The notes: a model not told the origin generated them from the letters alone. 64,000 nt of DNA from Veillonella parvula (GCF_036456085.1 NZ_CP138632.1:620001-684000), one strand, 5' to 3'; positions 53,615-63,871 are shown, numbered from the stretch's first letter. Program-made: numbers and translations.

Positions 53615-54217
53615 ATGTTTATGTTATCATTGATGCAACCATCAGGTTTGTATGAACTGGAGAAAGACAGTTTAGAAGCCATAAGCGCACAACTTTTACA
53701 GATGATACAAATGAAAAGCTATCATCTCTATACACATTCTATTCAGGTTTCAAACTATGCTGTTAGCATCGCAGCTAAAATGGGTTTACCATTAAATGAA
53801 ATTGAACAGATTCGTCACGCAGCTTTACTTCATGACGTGGGTCTATTAATGGTTCCTAATGCATTAATCCAAAAATCTCCATATCTTAATAAGCAAGAAA
53901 TGTCTAAGTATAAACAACATGCTGCAAGTGGTGCCAATATGATTGAAAACTATCCTTGCTGCCAACAAATTTTGCCTTATATTCGTTACCATCATGAAAA
54001 ATGGGATGGCTCTGGTTATCCTAAACATTTACGTGGTGCGAATATTCCATTGGGAGCTCGAATTATTGCTGTAGCAGATTACTATGATACAACAGTTAAT
54101 CCTTCTACTGAATTTTGGGCGAAAACAAAAGCTAAAGCAAAAGAAGAACTCTTTAGTGCGTCTGGTTCCCTTTTTGATCCAGATGTTGTCAAAGCATTTA
54201 TTGATGTACTTGGCTAA
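53615..54217 (+). CDS. Stand-alone HD-GYP domain protein
   Basis: A 200-residue protein that is almost only an HD-GYP domain, a fold whose active members hydrolyse cyclic di-GMP. I see HSIQVSNYA (about 41-49), the HD pair in LLHDVGLL (about 71-78), HHEKWDGSGYP (about 128-138, complete GYP motif) and ADYYDT near 152. There is no receiver or membrane domain, so its input is not visible. AGAGGGG is six bases before ATG 53615. It is a lone plus-strand gene convergent with comFC. Confidence 0.9.
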   Translation: MFMLSLMQPSGLYELEKDSLEAISAQLLQMIQMKSYHLYTHSIQVSNYAVSIAAKMGLPLNEIEQIRHAALLHDVGLLMVPNALIQKSPYLNKQEMSKYKQHAASGANMIENYPCCQQILPYIRYHHEKWDGSGYPKHLRGANIPLGARIIAVADYYDTTVNPSTEFWAKTKAKAKEELFSASGSLFDPDVVKAFIDVLG

Positions 54218-54258
54218 TATGAAATCAAATATTATATTCCTACATTTAGTAATAAAGA

Positions 54259-54954
54259 TTAGAAACTACCACTAGCCAGCGTAAGGGCATCAACGCGTAG
54301 CGCTTTATGCTTTTGTAAGACTTTTGCTACAGCTTCAATTGTGGCACCTGTAGTATATATATCATCAACAATTAATATATTCTTATTGGTAAAATCAATA
54401 TCCTTATAATCAGCACATATAACAAAGGCATCATCAATATTTTGATGTCTTTCTTTATTTGTTAATCCCCACATATCTCGAGAAGTATCAAACTTGTATA
54501 TACAATCTAACCATTTAAAGTTTTTTCTATCTATTTCCCATAAAGAATGAGCCCATTCAAAAAAGAATAAATCTACTTGATTATATCCTCTCTTAGCTTT
54601 TTTCTTTTCGCTAGACGGTACAGGAACAATATAATCATACATAATTTTACAATTACTATTCACAATATTAGACTCATTATATTTCATGTAAAAGTTGTAC
54701 GATACTAAAAAAGGAGCGGCCCCTTTGGACTGCTCCTTTTTTTCATTAAATTTTACATCGTAAATCATAGACTTTAGACCACCACGATATTCGGCCAACA
54801 CACATACATCATCTACATAGTGTAAAAATTTATGTGGTACATGACGAATATGTAATAGATCTGTAAAACAAGCTTTACACCAATCCCCTTGTGTTGCCAC
54901 AGGAGCACCACAGTGAGGGCATACAGGTGGAAATAGGAAATCCCAAAGACTCAT
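54259..54954 (-). CDS. comFC: ComF family phosphoribosyltransferase-like competence protein
   Basis: ComFC is needed for handling incoming DNA during natural transformation. The 231-residue protein has an N-terminal zinc ribbon, CPHCGAP (13-19) and CKAC (about 28-31), and a C-terminal PRTase domain with NILIVDDIYTTGATIEAVA near 194-212. It is on the same strand as recD2 and begins right at its stop. Veillonella species are reported to be transformable, which fits. Confidence 0.92.
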   Translation of the reverse strand: MSLWDFLFPPVCPHCGAPVATQGDWCKACFTDLLHIRHVPHKFLHYVDDVCVLAEYRGGLKSMIYDVKFNEKKEQSKGAAPFLVSYNFYMKYNESNIVNSNCKIMYDYIVPVPSSEKKKAKRGYNQVDLFFFEWAHSLWEIDRKNFKWLDCIYKFDTSRDMWGLTNKERHQNIDDAFVICADYKDIDFTNKNILIVDDIYTTGATIEAVAKVLQKHKALRVDALTLASGSF

Positions 54955-57107
54955 TACGAATCACATCTCCCTTGTAGTCGTTCTTTAAACAATGTGTAAC
55001 GTTCATCGGCATTAACAGTACGCACAGCACGTTCAACTGCGCTCGTAGTACCAACGATGATTACTTTACGCTTTGCCCGTGTAACAGCAGTATACAACAA
55101 ATTACGTTGTAACATACCACCATAACGTGGAACAAATGGAATAATAACTACACCATACTCACTACCTTGACTCTTATGAACTGTAATAGCATAAGCAGGC
55201 ATAATCATATGTGCTTCATCGATAGGTAGACGGACCTCTTTATGGATAAATCGGATACAAATATCGGTCCGCGTAATAGCATAGATAACGCCAATTTCGC
55301 CATTAAACACTTCTAACTCATAATCATTGAGAATTTGAATAACCTTATCCCCAACGCGATACGTAATACCATTGACACGAACTTCTCCCTTATAGCTGTC
55401 TGGAGGGTTTACGGCTTGTTGTACATATTGTGAAATCAATGTACTACCTGCTTCACCACGGCGCATAGGAGAAATAATTTGAATATCTAATTCATCCTCT
55501 ATCGTCTCTTGTTCACGTTTATATACATCAATGATGGCTTTCATCATCATATCATAAGATTTAACAGGAATAAAAGAAAACTCTTCGCTCACACCTTCCA
55601 GGTTAGGCATTTCACCACGGTTAATTGCGTAAGCACTTTCAACGATAGTATTACCAGAGCTTTGACGATAAATCTGATTAAGTCGTGTATAGGGCACACA
55701 ATCACTATCTAATAAATCTTTTAATACGAACCCAGCACCTATAGGTGGTAATTGATCTACGTCACCCACAATAATGACATGGGCTTCCTTTGGAATAGCA
55801 GCCATCAAAGAATAGAATAAACGCACATTAAGCATAGATGCTTCATCGATGATAATAACATCTATATCTAGAGGATCATCTTCATTCTTTGTAAAGTCAT
55901 AGGAGTCACTACCTTGAACAGGTACCAATAGACGATGAATTGTAGTAGCTTCAAACTCAGTGGCCTCGGTCAGACGCTTTGCAGCACGTCCCGTAGGAGC
56001 ACAAAGTATAATGCGCCCCAATCCACCGAGTTGGAAACCTTTTACTAGTGCCTTGATGATAGTTGTTTTACCTGTACCAGGACCACCAGTTATAAGAGAA
56101 AACTTTTCAAAAAATGAGAGCTGTATAGCTTCTTTTTGAGCATCACCAAAGATAATGTAGTTGTCTCGTTCAAACTTTTCAATAAAACTAGAAATATCTA
56201 ATGCTATTGGATCAGCTTCTAATAGAAACTCACGAGTATAGTGGACACCTTCCACTTCAGAAACATACATCTCTGGCGGATAGATATATAAGATATCTTC
56301 ATAATACGTACTATACAGTGCACCTTGTTCCAGCAGGCTTTCAATAAAGTTCGCAATATCATCTACATCAGTTTGTAATAAATCGTCAAGTCGACCGATA
56401 AGTTGGTCTACTGGTAAACATGTATGACCTTGATTATCTAGACTACGTAGAATCCATTCTAAACCAGCCTCTAAACGGCGTGTATCACTACCATTAATAC
56501 CAAGATGCTCTGCTAGTGTATCGGCCGTACCAAAAAGCATATCCGGTGCTACACGTAATAATGTATAAGGATTATCCTCTATAACTGCGACAGACTGCAC
56601 ACCATAATAGGTATATACAATACGACTCCATTTCGATGAAATGTGATGACTTTCAAAAAAATGATTTAAATCAGATAAAATACCTTCGCCAAGTAAGGTA
56701 TTGAATAGCTCATCCTTAACACTCTTTCGGAGACCTGGAACATCTTTAATCTCTTCTGGACGTTCTTCCCGTAAAATTTCTAAAATACGAATACCGAAAT
56801 ATTCTAGTACCTTCTCTACGGATTTTTCACCAAAACCTTTTATTCCTAGATTCAACAAATAAGTCTTGGCAGCACCCATATTATCAGGTTTTAACTTTTC
56901 AACACTGCTCGCATCAAATTGGCGGCCGTACTTTTCATGTTCTACATAGCGGCCCCGTACTTCGATGTCTTCCCCTTCTTTAGGAGACTCAAATTTGCCA
57001 GTACAAGTAATGTATTCCTCATTATAATCTTTTAGGATAAACACGCAATATGTACGTTGTGTATTCTCATATATAGTTCGGTATACAAATCCTCGTATGG
57101 CGTCCAT
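54954..57107 (-). CDS. recD2: RecD2-type ATP-dependent DNA helicase
   Basis: RecD2 is a 5'-to-3' superfamily 1 helicase in repair, not part of RecBCD. The 717 residues begin with an OB-like domain (about 1-80) and helix-hairpin-helix repeats (about 80-200). The helicase core carries ITGGPGTGKTTIIK (about 337-350), VIIDEASM near 421-428, GDVDQLPPIGAG near 448-459 and the C-terminal VHKSQGSEYGVV near 643-654. It lies one base from the CM–SK fusion gene and comFC, so all three are probably co-transcribed. Confidence 0.95.
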   Translation of the reverse strand: MDAIRGFVYRTIYENTQRTYCVFILKDYNEEYITCTGKFESPKEGEDIEVRGRYVEHEKYGRQFDASSVEKLKPDNMGAAKTYLLNLGIKGFGEKSVEKVLEYFGIRILEILREERPEEIKDVPGLRKSVKDELFNTLLGEGILSDLNHFFESHHISSKWSRIVYTYYGVQSVAVIEDNPYTLLRVAPDMLFGTADTLAEHLGINGSDTRRLEAGLEWILRSLDNQGHTCLPVDQLIGRLDDLLQTDVDDIANFIESLLEQGALYSTYYEDILYIYPPEMYVSEVEGVHYTREFLLEADPIALDISSFIEKFERDNYIIFGDAQKEAIQLSFFEKFSLITGGPGTGKTTIIKALVKGFQLGGLGRIILCAPTGRAAKRLTEATEFEATTIHRLLVPVQGSDSYDFTKNEDDPLDIDVIIIDEASMLNVRLFYSLMAAIPKEAHVIIVGDVDQLPPIGAGFVLKDLLDSDCVPYTRLNQIYRQSSGNTIVESAYAINRGEMPNLEGVSEEFSFIPVKSYDMMMKAIIDVYKREQETIEDELDIQIISPMRRGEAGSTLISQYVQQAVNPPDSYKGEVRVNGITYRVGDKVIQILNDYELEVFNGEIGVIYAITRTDICIRFIHKEVRLPIDEAHMIMPAYAITVHKSQGSEYGVVIIPFVPRYGGMLQRNLLYTAVTRAKRKVIIVGTTSAVERAVRTVNADERYTLFKERLQGRCDS

Positions 57108-57871
57108 TATTTCTCCGTATTCGGCAAAGCTTCAATAATTTCTTGCACTGCATCGGTAATACTGCCTTCGTTACCAATTTTAATATGTGCTACTTCTTCA
57201 TATAAAGGATAACGTTCTTCATATACATTAAAAATATATTCGATACTTTCTTTTACAAGCGGACGAATCTCTAGATCCAAATCATCTAAAATATGATTTA
57301 CATCGCGGTTAACAAATACAACAAGACCATTATTGCGCATCAATTTAACAGTTTTATCATAGGTAACAGTGCCGCCACCTGTAGCAATGACAGATGGTTT
57401 ATTGTGAATTAATTCTTTGATTGTACTATATTCATATTCACTGAAAGCATCTTTACCATCGTAAATATAAATATTTTGAACGGATTTACCTACCTTGTCT
57501 TGAATCGTTTGGTCTAGATCGAAAAAGTCGCGGCCTAACTCTTTTGCTAGAACCTTACCAACAGTAGTTTTACCTGCGCCAGGCATACCAATGAGAAAAA
57601 TATGCTTATGCATATGCTCCTTTAAGAACTCATTACTCATAGAAACGACGGTTTTTATATAATTTTCAACATAAGGTGCTAAAACTTTATCTTTACAATT
57701 TTGAGTATGTAAAGCAATGATACTTTCATCCCGTTCTTCATCAATAAGTGGTAAGTGATGTTCATCCTTATATTTACCAATTTCTTTAATCAGTGTGAGT
57801 CGCTTCTCAAACTCCGTAACTAATACAGAATCAATACTATCTATCTGTTTTCGAGCTTCTTTAATATCCAT
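57107..57871 (-). CDS. Chorismate mutase–shikimate kinase fusion, atypical kinase site
   Basis: Residues 1-87 form an AroQ-type chorismate mutase helix bundle; Arg7, Arg24, Lys35, Asp44, Arg47 and Asp48 align with the E. coli mutase active site. Residues 88-254 form a shikimate kinase domain with P-loop GMPGAGKT (95-102), DLD (118-120), GGG (165-167), RPL (203-205) and ERYPLYEE (219-226). The usual GExxFR arginine that binds shikimate is Ser144 (GKDAFSEYE). The fusion would link two steps of aromatic synthesis. Missing arginine means kinase activity on shikimate is uncertain. It sits between ribF and recD2, outside any aro cluster. Confidence 0.85.
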   Translation of the reverse strand: MDIKEARKQIDSIDSVLVTEFEKRLTLIKEIGKYKDEHHLPLIDEERDESIIALHTQNCKDKVLAPYVENYIKTVVSMSNEFLKEHMHKHIFLIGMPGAGKTTVGKVLAKELGRDFFDLDQTIQDKVGKSVQNIYIYDGKDAFSEYEYSTIKELIHNKPSVIATGGGTVTYDKTVKLMRNNGLVVFVNRDVNHILDDLDLEIRPLVKESIEYIFNVYEERYPLYEEVAHIKIGNEGSITDAVQEIIEALPNTEK

Positions 57872-57883
57872 GAGAACCCCCTT

Positions 57884-58816
57884 TTATGCATTAGCCAAAA
57901 TAGCTAGAGCCTGTTCTTCATCTACCTTCATTTGATCGATAAGATCTTGTAAATTATTAAATTTAACTTCCCCTCTAATATAAGAAATGAACTGTACAAT
58001 TACTTCTTTTCCATATATATCTTGGTCAAAGTTAAAAACGTGTACTTCACATCTATGGTACTGATTTCTAAAGGTTGGATTATCTCCAATATTGCCTACC
58101 CCATCATACCAAATACCATCAATACATACACGATTAGCATAGACTCCGTCTGGAGGTGTAGCCATTTCATTAGGAAGTAATAGATTTAATGTAGGAAATC
58201 CTAATGTGCGTCCCCGTTGATCACCTTTAATCACAGTTCCTTTAAACTGGAATGGCCTACCTAGCCAATGATTTGCATCCTCCAAATGCCCTTCATGAAT
58301 AGCTTTTCTAATTTCTGTACTAGAAATAGGTGTACTACTACCATCACAAGGTAATAAAGGCTGTACAAGAACTCGTATATTCTTATCCGCTACCACTTGT
58401 TTCATATATTCTGGATTACCAAGCCCCTTTGCACCAAATGTAAAGTTCTCACCGATTACAATAGCTTCCACATTCATATCATTGCAGAGTTCATGTAAGA
58501 ATTCATCTGCAGTCATTTTTAATAATGCTTCAGTCATAGGTAACCGCAAAATATAGTCAACTTTGAGTTCTTCTAGCACAGTATCCATAATCTCTTCTTG
58601 AATCACTCGTTTAGGTACTCGTTCTGGATGTAATATAGTCAATGGATGATGCTCGAAGGTAATGATGATACTAACCCCATCGACTGATATAGCCTCTTCA
58701 ACAGCCTTATGTATAACTCGTTGATGACCTCGATGAATGCCATCAAAGGTACCAAGGGCATATACTTTTGTATCTTTGATTTGACGTAGTTCATCAAACG
58801 AATGTAGTTGCTTCAT
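57884..58816 (-). CDS. ribF: Bifunctional riboflavin kinase / FAD synthetase
   Basis: RibF converts riboflavin to FMN and FAD. The 310-residue protein has the nucleotidyltransferase half (about 15-165, with LGTFDGIHRGHQ at 22-33 and SSTEIRKAI near 168-176). The riboflavin kinase half (about 185-305) contains GDQRGRTLGFPTLNL. It is two bases downstream of truB, the conserved truB-ribF order. Confidence 0.97.
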   Translation of the reverse strand: MKQLHSFDELRQIKDTKVYALGTFDGIHRGHQRVIHKAVEEAISVDGVSIIITFEHHPLTILHPERVPKRVIQEEIMDTVLEELKVDYILRLPMTEALLKMTADEFLHELCNDMNVEAIVIGENFTFGAKGLGNPEYMKQVVADKNIRVLVQPLLPCDGSSTPISSTEIRKAIHEGHLEDANHWLGRPFQFKGTVIKGDQRGRTLGFPTLNLLLPNEMATPPDGVYANRVCIDGIWYDGVGNIGDNPTFRNQYHRCEVHVFNFDQDIYGKEVIVQFISYIRGEVKFNNLQDLIDQMKVDEEQALAILANA

Positions 58817-58818
58817 AC

Positions 58819-59760
58819 TTATCCTTCAATAAAAATATTTTTTTCCACTTTTAATGTGTGGTTGTTTCGTTTCATAATACCAATAAAACCATTCGGTCCA
58901 TAAGCTCTATAGAGCTGACCTATTTCTGTGAAAGCAAATTCTTTACCAATCGGTAACTGCTTGCCTTCTATCATCATTCTTAATTGTACACTATTTACAG
59001 TTACTTTTGAAAGATGAGAAACAGCCGTATCTGTTGGCAACAACAGACTTTCACCATGTAGCATCAATTCTTCGGCCATCTTAGCAGAGCCGATATCAAA
59101 AGGGCCTACTTGAGTACGTGCCAAAGAAGTCATAGCGCCAGGAATACCTAAAGCAATACAAATATCGCGTAATAACGAGCGAATATAAGTCCCCCCTGAG
59201 CATGTCACACGAACCGTGAAAAAAGGGAATCCATAAGCAATGAGCTCAATATTTTTAATATGAATTTGACGTAATGGTAGCTCTACAGGAATACCTTTAC
59301 GAGCATATTCATAAGCTCGAATACCATTTACTTTAATGGCAGAATACTTAGACGGCCTTTGGTCCTGAACGCCAGCAAATTTTCTCAAAATACTAACCAA
59401 TTCTTCAAAGCCTGGTTTAACCATCGTTGTCGAGATTTCTGTAGATTGAATAGCTCGATTCAATACAATACCATCTCGCAATAGCATATCATTATCTGGC
59501 AATACAGGTTGTCCTGAGCTATCTTCAGTATCTGTAAAAGTACCCAATTTACATTCTGCTACATAGGTTTTATCAAATTCATCCGTGTATTCTATAAGGC
59601 GCGTAGCCTTACCAAGAAACACAGGCAATACACCATAAGCCATAGGATCCAATGTACCGCTATGACCAATGCGCTTTTCCTTTAGAATACGACGACAAAT
59701 AGCAACGGCATCATGGCTTGTAATGCCAGGTGGTTTTAAAAATGGTAATATCCCATCCAT
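58819..59760 (-). CDS. truB: tRNA pseudouridine-55 synthase
   Basis: TruB makes pseudouridine 55 in the T loop of tRNAs. The 313 residues contain FLKPPGITSHDAV (7-19) and the catalytic aspartate in GHSGTLDPMAYGVLPV (about 33-48). RPSKYSAIKVNGIRAYEYAR (about 136-155) and a C-terminal TruB/PUA-like part follow. It is two bases from nrnA upstream. Confidence 0.97.
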   Translation of the reverse strand: MDGILPFLKPPGITSHDAVAICRRILKEKRIGHSGTLDPMAYGVLPVFLGKATRLIEYTDEFDKTYVAECKLGTFTDTEDSSGQPVLPDNDMLLRDGIVLNRAIQSTEISTTMVKPGFEELVSILRKFAGVQDQRPSKYSAIKVNGIRAYEYARKGIPVELPLRQIHIKNIELIAYGFPFFTVRVTCSGGTYIRSLLRDICIALGIPGAMTSLARTQVGPFDIGSAKMAEELMLHGESLLLPTDTAVSHLSKVTVNSVQLRMMIEGKQLPIGKEFAFTEIGQLYRAYGPNGFIGIMKRNNHTLKVEKNIFIEG

Positions 59761-59762
59761 TA

Positions 59763-60704
59763 TTAAATTACCTCAATGAGAGCTTGTTTTGCCTCTTCTA
59801 ATGGTAGATTAATAGTGCAACCTGCAGCACGAATATGACCACCACCACCAAAATGGCTTGCTACAACGTTCACATCAATACCTTTGGAACGTAAACTTAC
59901 ACGTGTTATATCATCAGCTTCTGCTTTTAATAAAATTGCCACGTCTACAGTATCAACATTTCTAATAATATCTACAAAACCATCTGTATCATCGCCAAGA
60001 ATAGTCATAGCCTCACGATTCAACTCGATGGTAGCAATCGTATCATTCTTGTAAAACTCGATAGTTTGCATAACTTGTTTTGTTAATTCTAAACGACTGG
60101 CAGATACGACTTCTATGGTTTCAGAAATAACATTTGGTCTAGCCCCTGCAGCTACACATTTGGCAGCCATCTCAAGAGTATTTGCTGTAGTATTGCTAAA
60201 TTTAAAGAAACCACAATCTGTAGCAATCGCCATATATAATGCAGTACCCATAGATTCAGTGATAGGCCAATTCCATTTTGTACATAAGTCGGTAACAATT
60301 TCACCAGTAGCAGCAAAGTCAGGCTTTAAATATAGATGGTCCGCGAATTCTGTATTAGAAATATGGTGATCTATATTAAAAATAGGTGCACTCCAAAGTG
60401 CACCTACTTTGCCAATTCGCTCATACGTGCTAGCATCCAAAACCATAAGCATATCAATATCAACTGGATTAGTTTCAAAATACGCTACATCATGAATGTG
60501 GTCCGTATATCGTAAGAATGTGTACTTCTCAGGAACTACATCATCCACTACCATATATACAGTTTTACCTTGTCCTACAAGGGCTTCGTAAAAGGCTACC
60601 ATGGACCCAATAGCATCACCATCAGGTCTAATATGGACGGTTAGCATAATAGAATTAGCTTCACACAGAGCCATATGTAATTGATTAATAGTAATCTTAC
60701 TCAT
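59763..60704 (-). CDS. nrnA: DHH phosphoesterase, NrnA-type nanoRNase / pAp phosphatase
   Basis: NrnA degrades very short RNAs and dephosphorylates pAp. The 313-residue protein has the DHH motifs VHIRPDGDAIGS (about 23-34), DAST near 90, the DHH triad in FNIDHHISNTEFAD (about 108-121) and the C-terminal DHHA1 signature GGGGHIRAAGC near 286-296. It lies between rbfA and truB, the standard Firmicute position. Confidence 0.95.
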   Translation of the reverse strand: MSKITINQLHMALCEANSIMLTVHIRPDGDAIGSMVAFYEALVGQGKTVYMVVDDVVPEKYTFLRYTDHIHDVAYFETNPVDIDMLMVLDASTYERIGKVGALWSAPIFNIDHHISNTEFADHLYLKPDFAATGEIVTDLCTKWNWPITESMGTALYMAIATDCGFFKFSNTTANTLEMAAKCVAAGARPNVISETIEVVSASRLELTKQVMQTIEFYKNDTIATIELNREAMTILGDDTDGFVDIIRNVDTVDVAILLKAEADDITRVSLRSKGIDVNVVASHFGGGGHIRAAGCTINLPLEEAKQALIEVI

Positions 60705-60721
60705 GTTCTGTATCCTTTTTG

Positions 60722-61078
60722 TTAATTTATTTCTTCATCCTTTTTGATTTCATTCAAAAGGGATTCAATATGCATGCTATAGTCTAAAGACGTATCCTTA
60801 TCAAAGGTGATGGAAGGAATATGGCGTAATTTAAGTACTTTACCAAGCTCTGTACGAATATGACCTGCTGCATGCTTTAATGCGATAAGGGTATCTTCTT
60901 TTTCCTTATCGGAACCAAACAAGGAGACATAAATCGTAGCTTCACGTAAATCACCTGTTACATGAACATCGGTAATAGTAGTGAAGCCGATACGCGGATC
61001 TTTCAATCCGCGCATCAACATTTGACTTACCTCTTGTTTGATAAATTCTTGTAATTTTCTGACACGAACATCACTCAT
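60722..61078 (-). CDS. rbfA: 30S ribosome-binding factor RbfA
   Basis: RbfA is a KH-fold protein that helps mature the 16S 5' end and supports cold adaptation. The 118 residues show LKDPRIGFTTITDVHVTGDLR within about 25-45 and a C-terminal PSITFDKDTSLDYSMHIESLL region. It follows infB by nine bases, the conserved infB-rbfA order. Confidence 0.97.
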   Translation of the reverse strand: MSDVRVRKLQEFIKQEVSQMLMRGLKDPRIGFTTITDVHVTGDLREATIYVSLFGSDKEKEDTLIALKHAAGHIRTELGKVLKLRHIPSITFDKDTSLDYSMHIESLLNEIKKDEEIN

Positions 61079-61087
61079 ATAAACCTC

Positions 61088-63550
61088 CTATAATTGAGGT
61101 GCAATTTCTTCCATCAAGTAAGCTTCAATAACGTCGCCTTCCTTGATGTCGCGGTATCCTTCTAAGGAGATACCACATTCAAAGGATGTTTTAACTTCCT
61201 TAACTTCATCTTTAAATCGACGTAAAGAATCAACCTTACCTTCAAATACAACGATGCCGTCACGAATTAAACGAACTTCAGAGTCGTTAGTAATACGACC
61301 TTCTGTTACATAAGAGCCAGCTACAATAGCCTTTGGTGTGGAAATAACCTGACGCACTTCTGCACGACCTACGACAACCTCTTTAAATTGAGGCGCCAAC
61401 ATACCGCGCATAGCAGATTCAACGTCATTGATAGCATCATAAATTACACGATATGTACGCAAGTCAACCTTTTCTTGTTCCGCTGCACGTCGAACATTAG
61501 CATCAGGGCGTACATTAAAGCCCATTACAATCGCATTAGATGCAGATGCCAACATGATATCCGATTCATTAATGGCACCTACTGCAGCATGAACAATAAC
61601 AATACGAACCTCAGGGTTTTTGATGCCTTCTAAAGATTGACGCAATGCTTCTACAGAACCTTGAACATCGGCTTTGATGATAATATTAAGATCCTTCAAC
61701 TCGCCTTGTTGAATTTGGTTGAAAATATCATCTAATGTAACTTTATGTGTAGCTTGCAATTCTTGAACCCGTTGCTTAGCAATACGTTTTTCAGCAATTG
61801 CACGTGCTTCGTTGTCATCCATACCATTTATAATTTCACCGGCTTGTGGAACTTCGGAGAAGCCCAAAATTTCTACCGGCATAGACGGACGAGCAACTTT
61901 TACTTTTTCACCGCGCTCATTTGTCATGGCACGTACTTTACCGTATGCAGTACCAGCAAGTACTGTATCACCTACACGAAGAGAACCTTTTTGTACCAAG
62001 ACAGTACATACAGCACCACGACCTTTATCAAGTTGAGCCTCGATAACTACGCCATATGCCTTACGGTTAGGGTTCGCTTTCAATTCCATAACCTCTGCTA
62101 CAAGCAAAATATTTTCAAGTAAGTCATCAATACCTTGTTTTTGTTTAGCAGATACAGGAACCATGATGACATCGCCGCCCCATTCTTCTGGTAAAAGACC
62201 ATGTTCAGACAATTGTTGTTTAACATGGTCTGGGTTAGCACCTGGTTTATCCATTTTGTTGATGGCTACAATAATAGGTACATCTGCAGACTTCGCATGA
62301 TTAATGGCCTCGATAGTTTGTGGCATTACTCCATCGTCAGCAGCTACTACGAGAACTGCGATATCTGTAGATTTTGCACCACGTAAACGCATAGCAGTAA
62401 ACGCTTCATGACCAGGTGTGTCAAGGAATGTGATTTTATTATCCTTGTAGCGAACTTGGTACGCACCGATATGTTGAGTGATACCACCAGCTTCGCCAGC
62501 TGTTACATTAGTTTGACGAATTACGTCCAACAAAGATGTTTTACCATGGTCAACGTGACCCATAATAGTTACTACAGGAGGACGTGGTTTTAACGTTTCT
62601 GGTGCATCTTCAATTTCGATAACATCTGTAGGATCTTCTTCTGGTTCTACTTCAGTTACAGTTACACCGAACTCTTCAGCTACAATAGTAGCTGTATCTA
62701 CATCAACCTCTTGGTTAATGCTGGCCATAACACCTAAAAGCATCAATTTCTTGATGATTTCAGATACTTCACGACCCATTTTTTCAGCTAATTCTTTAAC
62801 AGTTAAAGGACCGCTCAATTCAATTTCTGTAGCAATTGCTGCTTCAGCTTTACGTTCAGCTTCTGCTTTTTGCTGTAAGTACTGCTCGTTACGATGTTTT
62901 ACGCGATTCTTCTTTTTTTGCATAGATGTAGATAACAAGGATTGAGGGCGGTTATTGCCACCTTTTTTATTTTTCTTGTTACGGCGATCATTATTAGAAT
63001 TGCGGTTATCGTTATTGCGGTTGTCGTTATTACGATTATCGTTGTTGCGATTATCATTATTACGCGCATCATTAGAACGAACGTTATTACGGTTATCATT
63101 ATTGCGGGTATTATTAGGGCGATTGTTAGCGCGGTCTCCACCATGTTGGTTACCATCGGATTTGCGTGTAGGCTCAGAGATTTGTACATGACGTACATTG
63201 CCTTTTTTATGGTCCTTTTGTTTAGATTGATCGTCTTGTTTTTGACCAGATTGTTTATGTTTATCTTTTTTCTGTTCGTTAGAACGATTTGGATGTTGTT
63301 TATGTGACGCAACTTCTTGTTTATGAGCTGCAGGAGCAGACTTTTGTTCTACCTTTTTTTCTATTTTTTGTGCTACTTTAGGAGCTTCAGATTTTTTACC
63401 TAATTGTTTTTTTACAATTTCATAACCTGAATCATCTACAGAATTAACTGCTTTCGTAACATTGATATTATTTTGTTGCAAGATAGAAATGACCTGCTTA
63501 CTTTCTACGCCGAACTCTTTGGCGATTTCATGAACGCGCTTTTTGGACAT
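61088..63550 (-). CDS. infB: Translation initiation factor IF-2
   Basis: IF-2 is the GTPase that brings initiator tRNA to the 30S subunit and promotes subunit joining. The 820 residues comprise IF2_N helical domains (about 1-50 and 235-290) and a long low-complexity linker (about 55-205). The G domain follows ([12 protein letters not shown] near 331-342, [14 protein letters not shown]), then domains II-IV. The linker holds a run of five-residue repeats of the RNNDN type. The gene follows ylxQ in the nusA-infB operon order. Confidence 0.97.
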   Translation of the reverse strand: MSKKRVHEIAKEFGVESKQVISILQQNNINVTKAVNSVDDSGYEIVKKQLGKKSEAPKVAQKIEKKVEQKSAPAAHKQEVASHKQHPNRSNEQKKDKHKQSGQKQDDQSKQKDHKKGNVRHVQISEPTRKSDGNQHGGDRANNRPNNTRNNDNRNNVRSNDARNNDNRNNDNRNNDNRNNDNRNSNNDRRNKKNKKGGNNRPQSLLSTSMQKKKNRVKHRNEQYLQQKAEAERKAEAAIATEIELSGPLTVKELAEKMGREVSEIIKKLMLLGVMASINQEVDVDTATIVAEEFGVTVTEVEPEEDPTDVIEIEDAPETLKPRPPVVTIMGHVDHGKTSLLDVIRQTNVTAGEAGGITQHIGAYQVRYKDNKITFLDTPGHEAFTAMRLRGAKSTDIAVLVVAADDGVMPQTIEAINHAKSADVPIIVAINKMDKPGANPDHVKQQLSEHGLLPEEWGGDVIMVPVSAKQKQGIDDLLENILLVAEVMELKANPNRKAYGVVIEAQLDKGRGAVCTVLVQKGSLRVGDTVLAGTAYGKVRAMTNERGEKVKVARPSMPVEILGFSEVPQAGEIINGMDDNEARAIAEKRIAKQRVQELQATHKVTLDDIFNQIQQGELKDLNIIIKADVQGSVEALRQSLEGIKNPEVRIVIVHAAVGAINESDIMLASASNAIVMGFNVRPDANVRRAAEQEKVDLRTYRVIYDAINDVESAMRGMLAPQFKEVVVGRAEVRQVISTPKAIVAGSYVTEGRITNDSEVRLIRDGIVVFEGKVDSLRRFKDEVKEVKTSFECGISLEGYRDIKEGDVIEAYLMEEIAPQL
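62948..63136 (-). repeat. Coding tandem repeats in the IF-2 linker
   Basis: Residues about 139-201 are almost only N, R, D, K and G. Between about 62999 and 63064 the DNA repeats a 15-base unit close to CGTAATAACGATAAC (minus strand, encoding RNNDN) with small changes. Such a run can gain or lose units by slippage without changing frame. Confidence 0.85.
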
Positions 63551-63565
63551 CTACATACCCCCTTA

Positions 63566-63871
63566 TTATCGATCAATCTCTTTAAGTAATGCCTTTGCAA
63601 ATCCATCATCTAGTACGGCAACTACTACCCTAACTTCCTTACCAATGGCCGTTCCTAAAGCCTCTTTATTGGCAATACTGTGAAGTGGAATGTGATGGGT
63701 TTCTGCTAATTGAGTATATTTCTTTTCATTATTGGCTGCACAGTCACCAGCGAGAAGTACCAATTTCGGTTCCTTTCTCTTTATAGCTTTTTCTACGATA
63801 AAATCACCAGAAATAACTTTTCCTGCTCGTTGTGCTAAGCCTAAGAGATTCAAAATTTTATCTTCATTCAT
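63566..63871 (-). CDS. ylxQ: L7Ae-family ribosomal protein-like YlxQ
   Basis: A 101-residue L7Ae/L30e-fold protein that probably binds kink-turn RNA. It shows ILNLLGLAQRAGKVISGDF (about 6-24), KLVLLAGDCAANNEKKY (about 36-52) and a C-terminal VVAVLDDGFAKALL. It lies between ylxR and infB, the classic nusA-ylxR-ylxQ-infB order. Confidence 0.95.
   Translation of the reverse strand: MNEDKILNLLGLAQRAGKVISGDFIVEKAIKRKEPKLVLLAGDCAANNEKKYTQLAETHHIPLHSIANKEALGTAIGKEVRVVVAVLDDGFAKALLKEIDR

Noticed and set aside
62899-63312. Long frames on both strands over the infB linker
   Set aside because: The 15-base repeats keep several frames open at once. The IF-2 frame explains the region, and the others encode repetitive peptides without starts.
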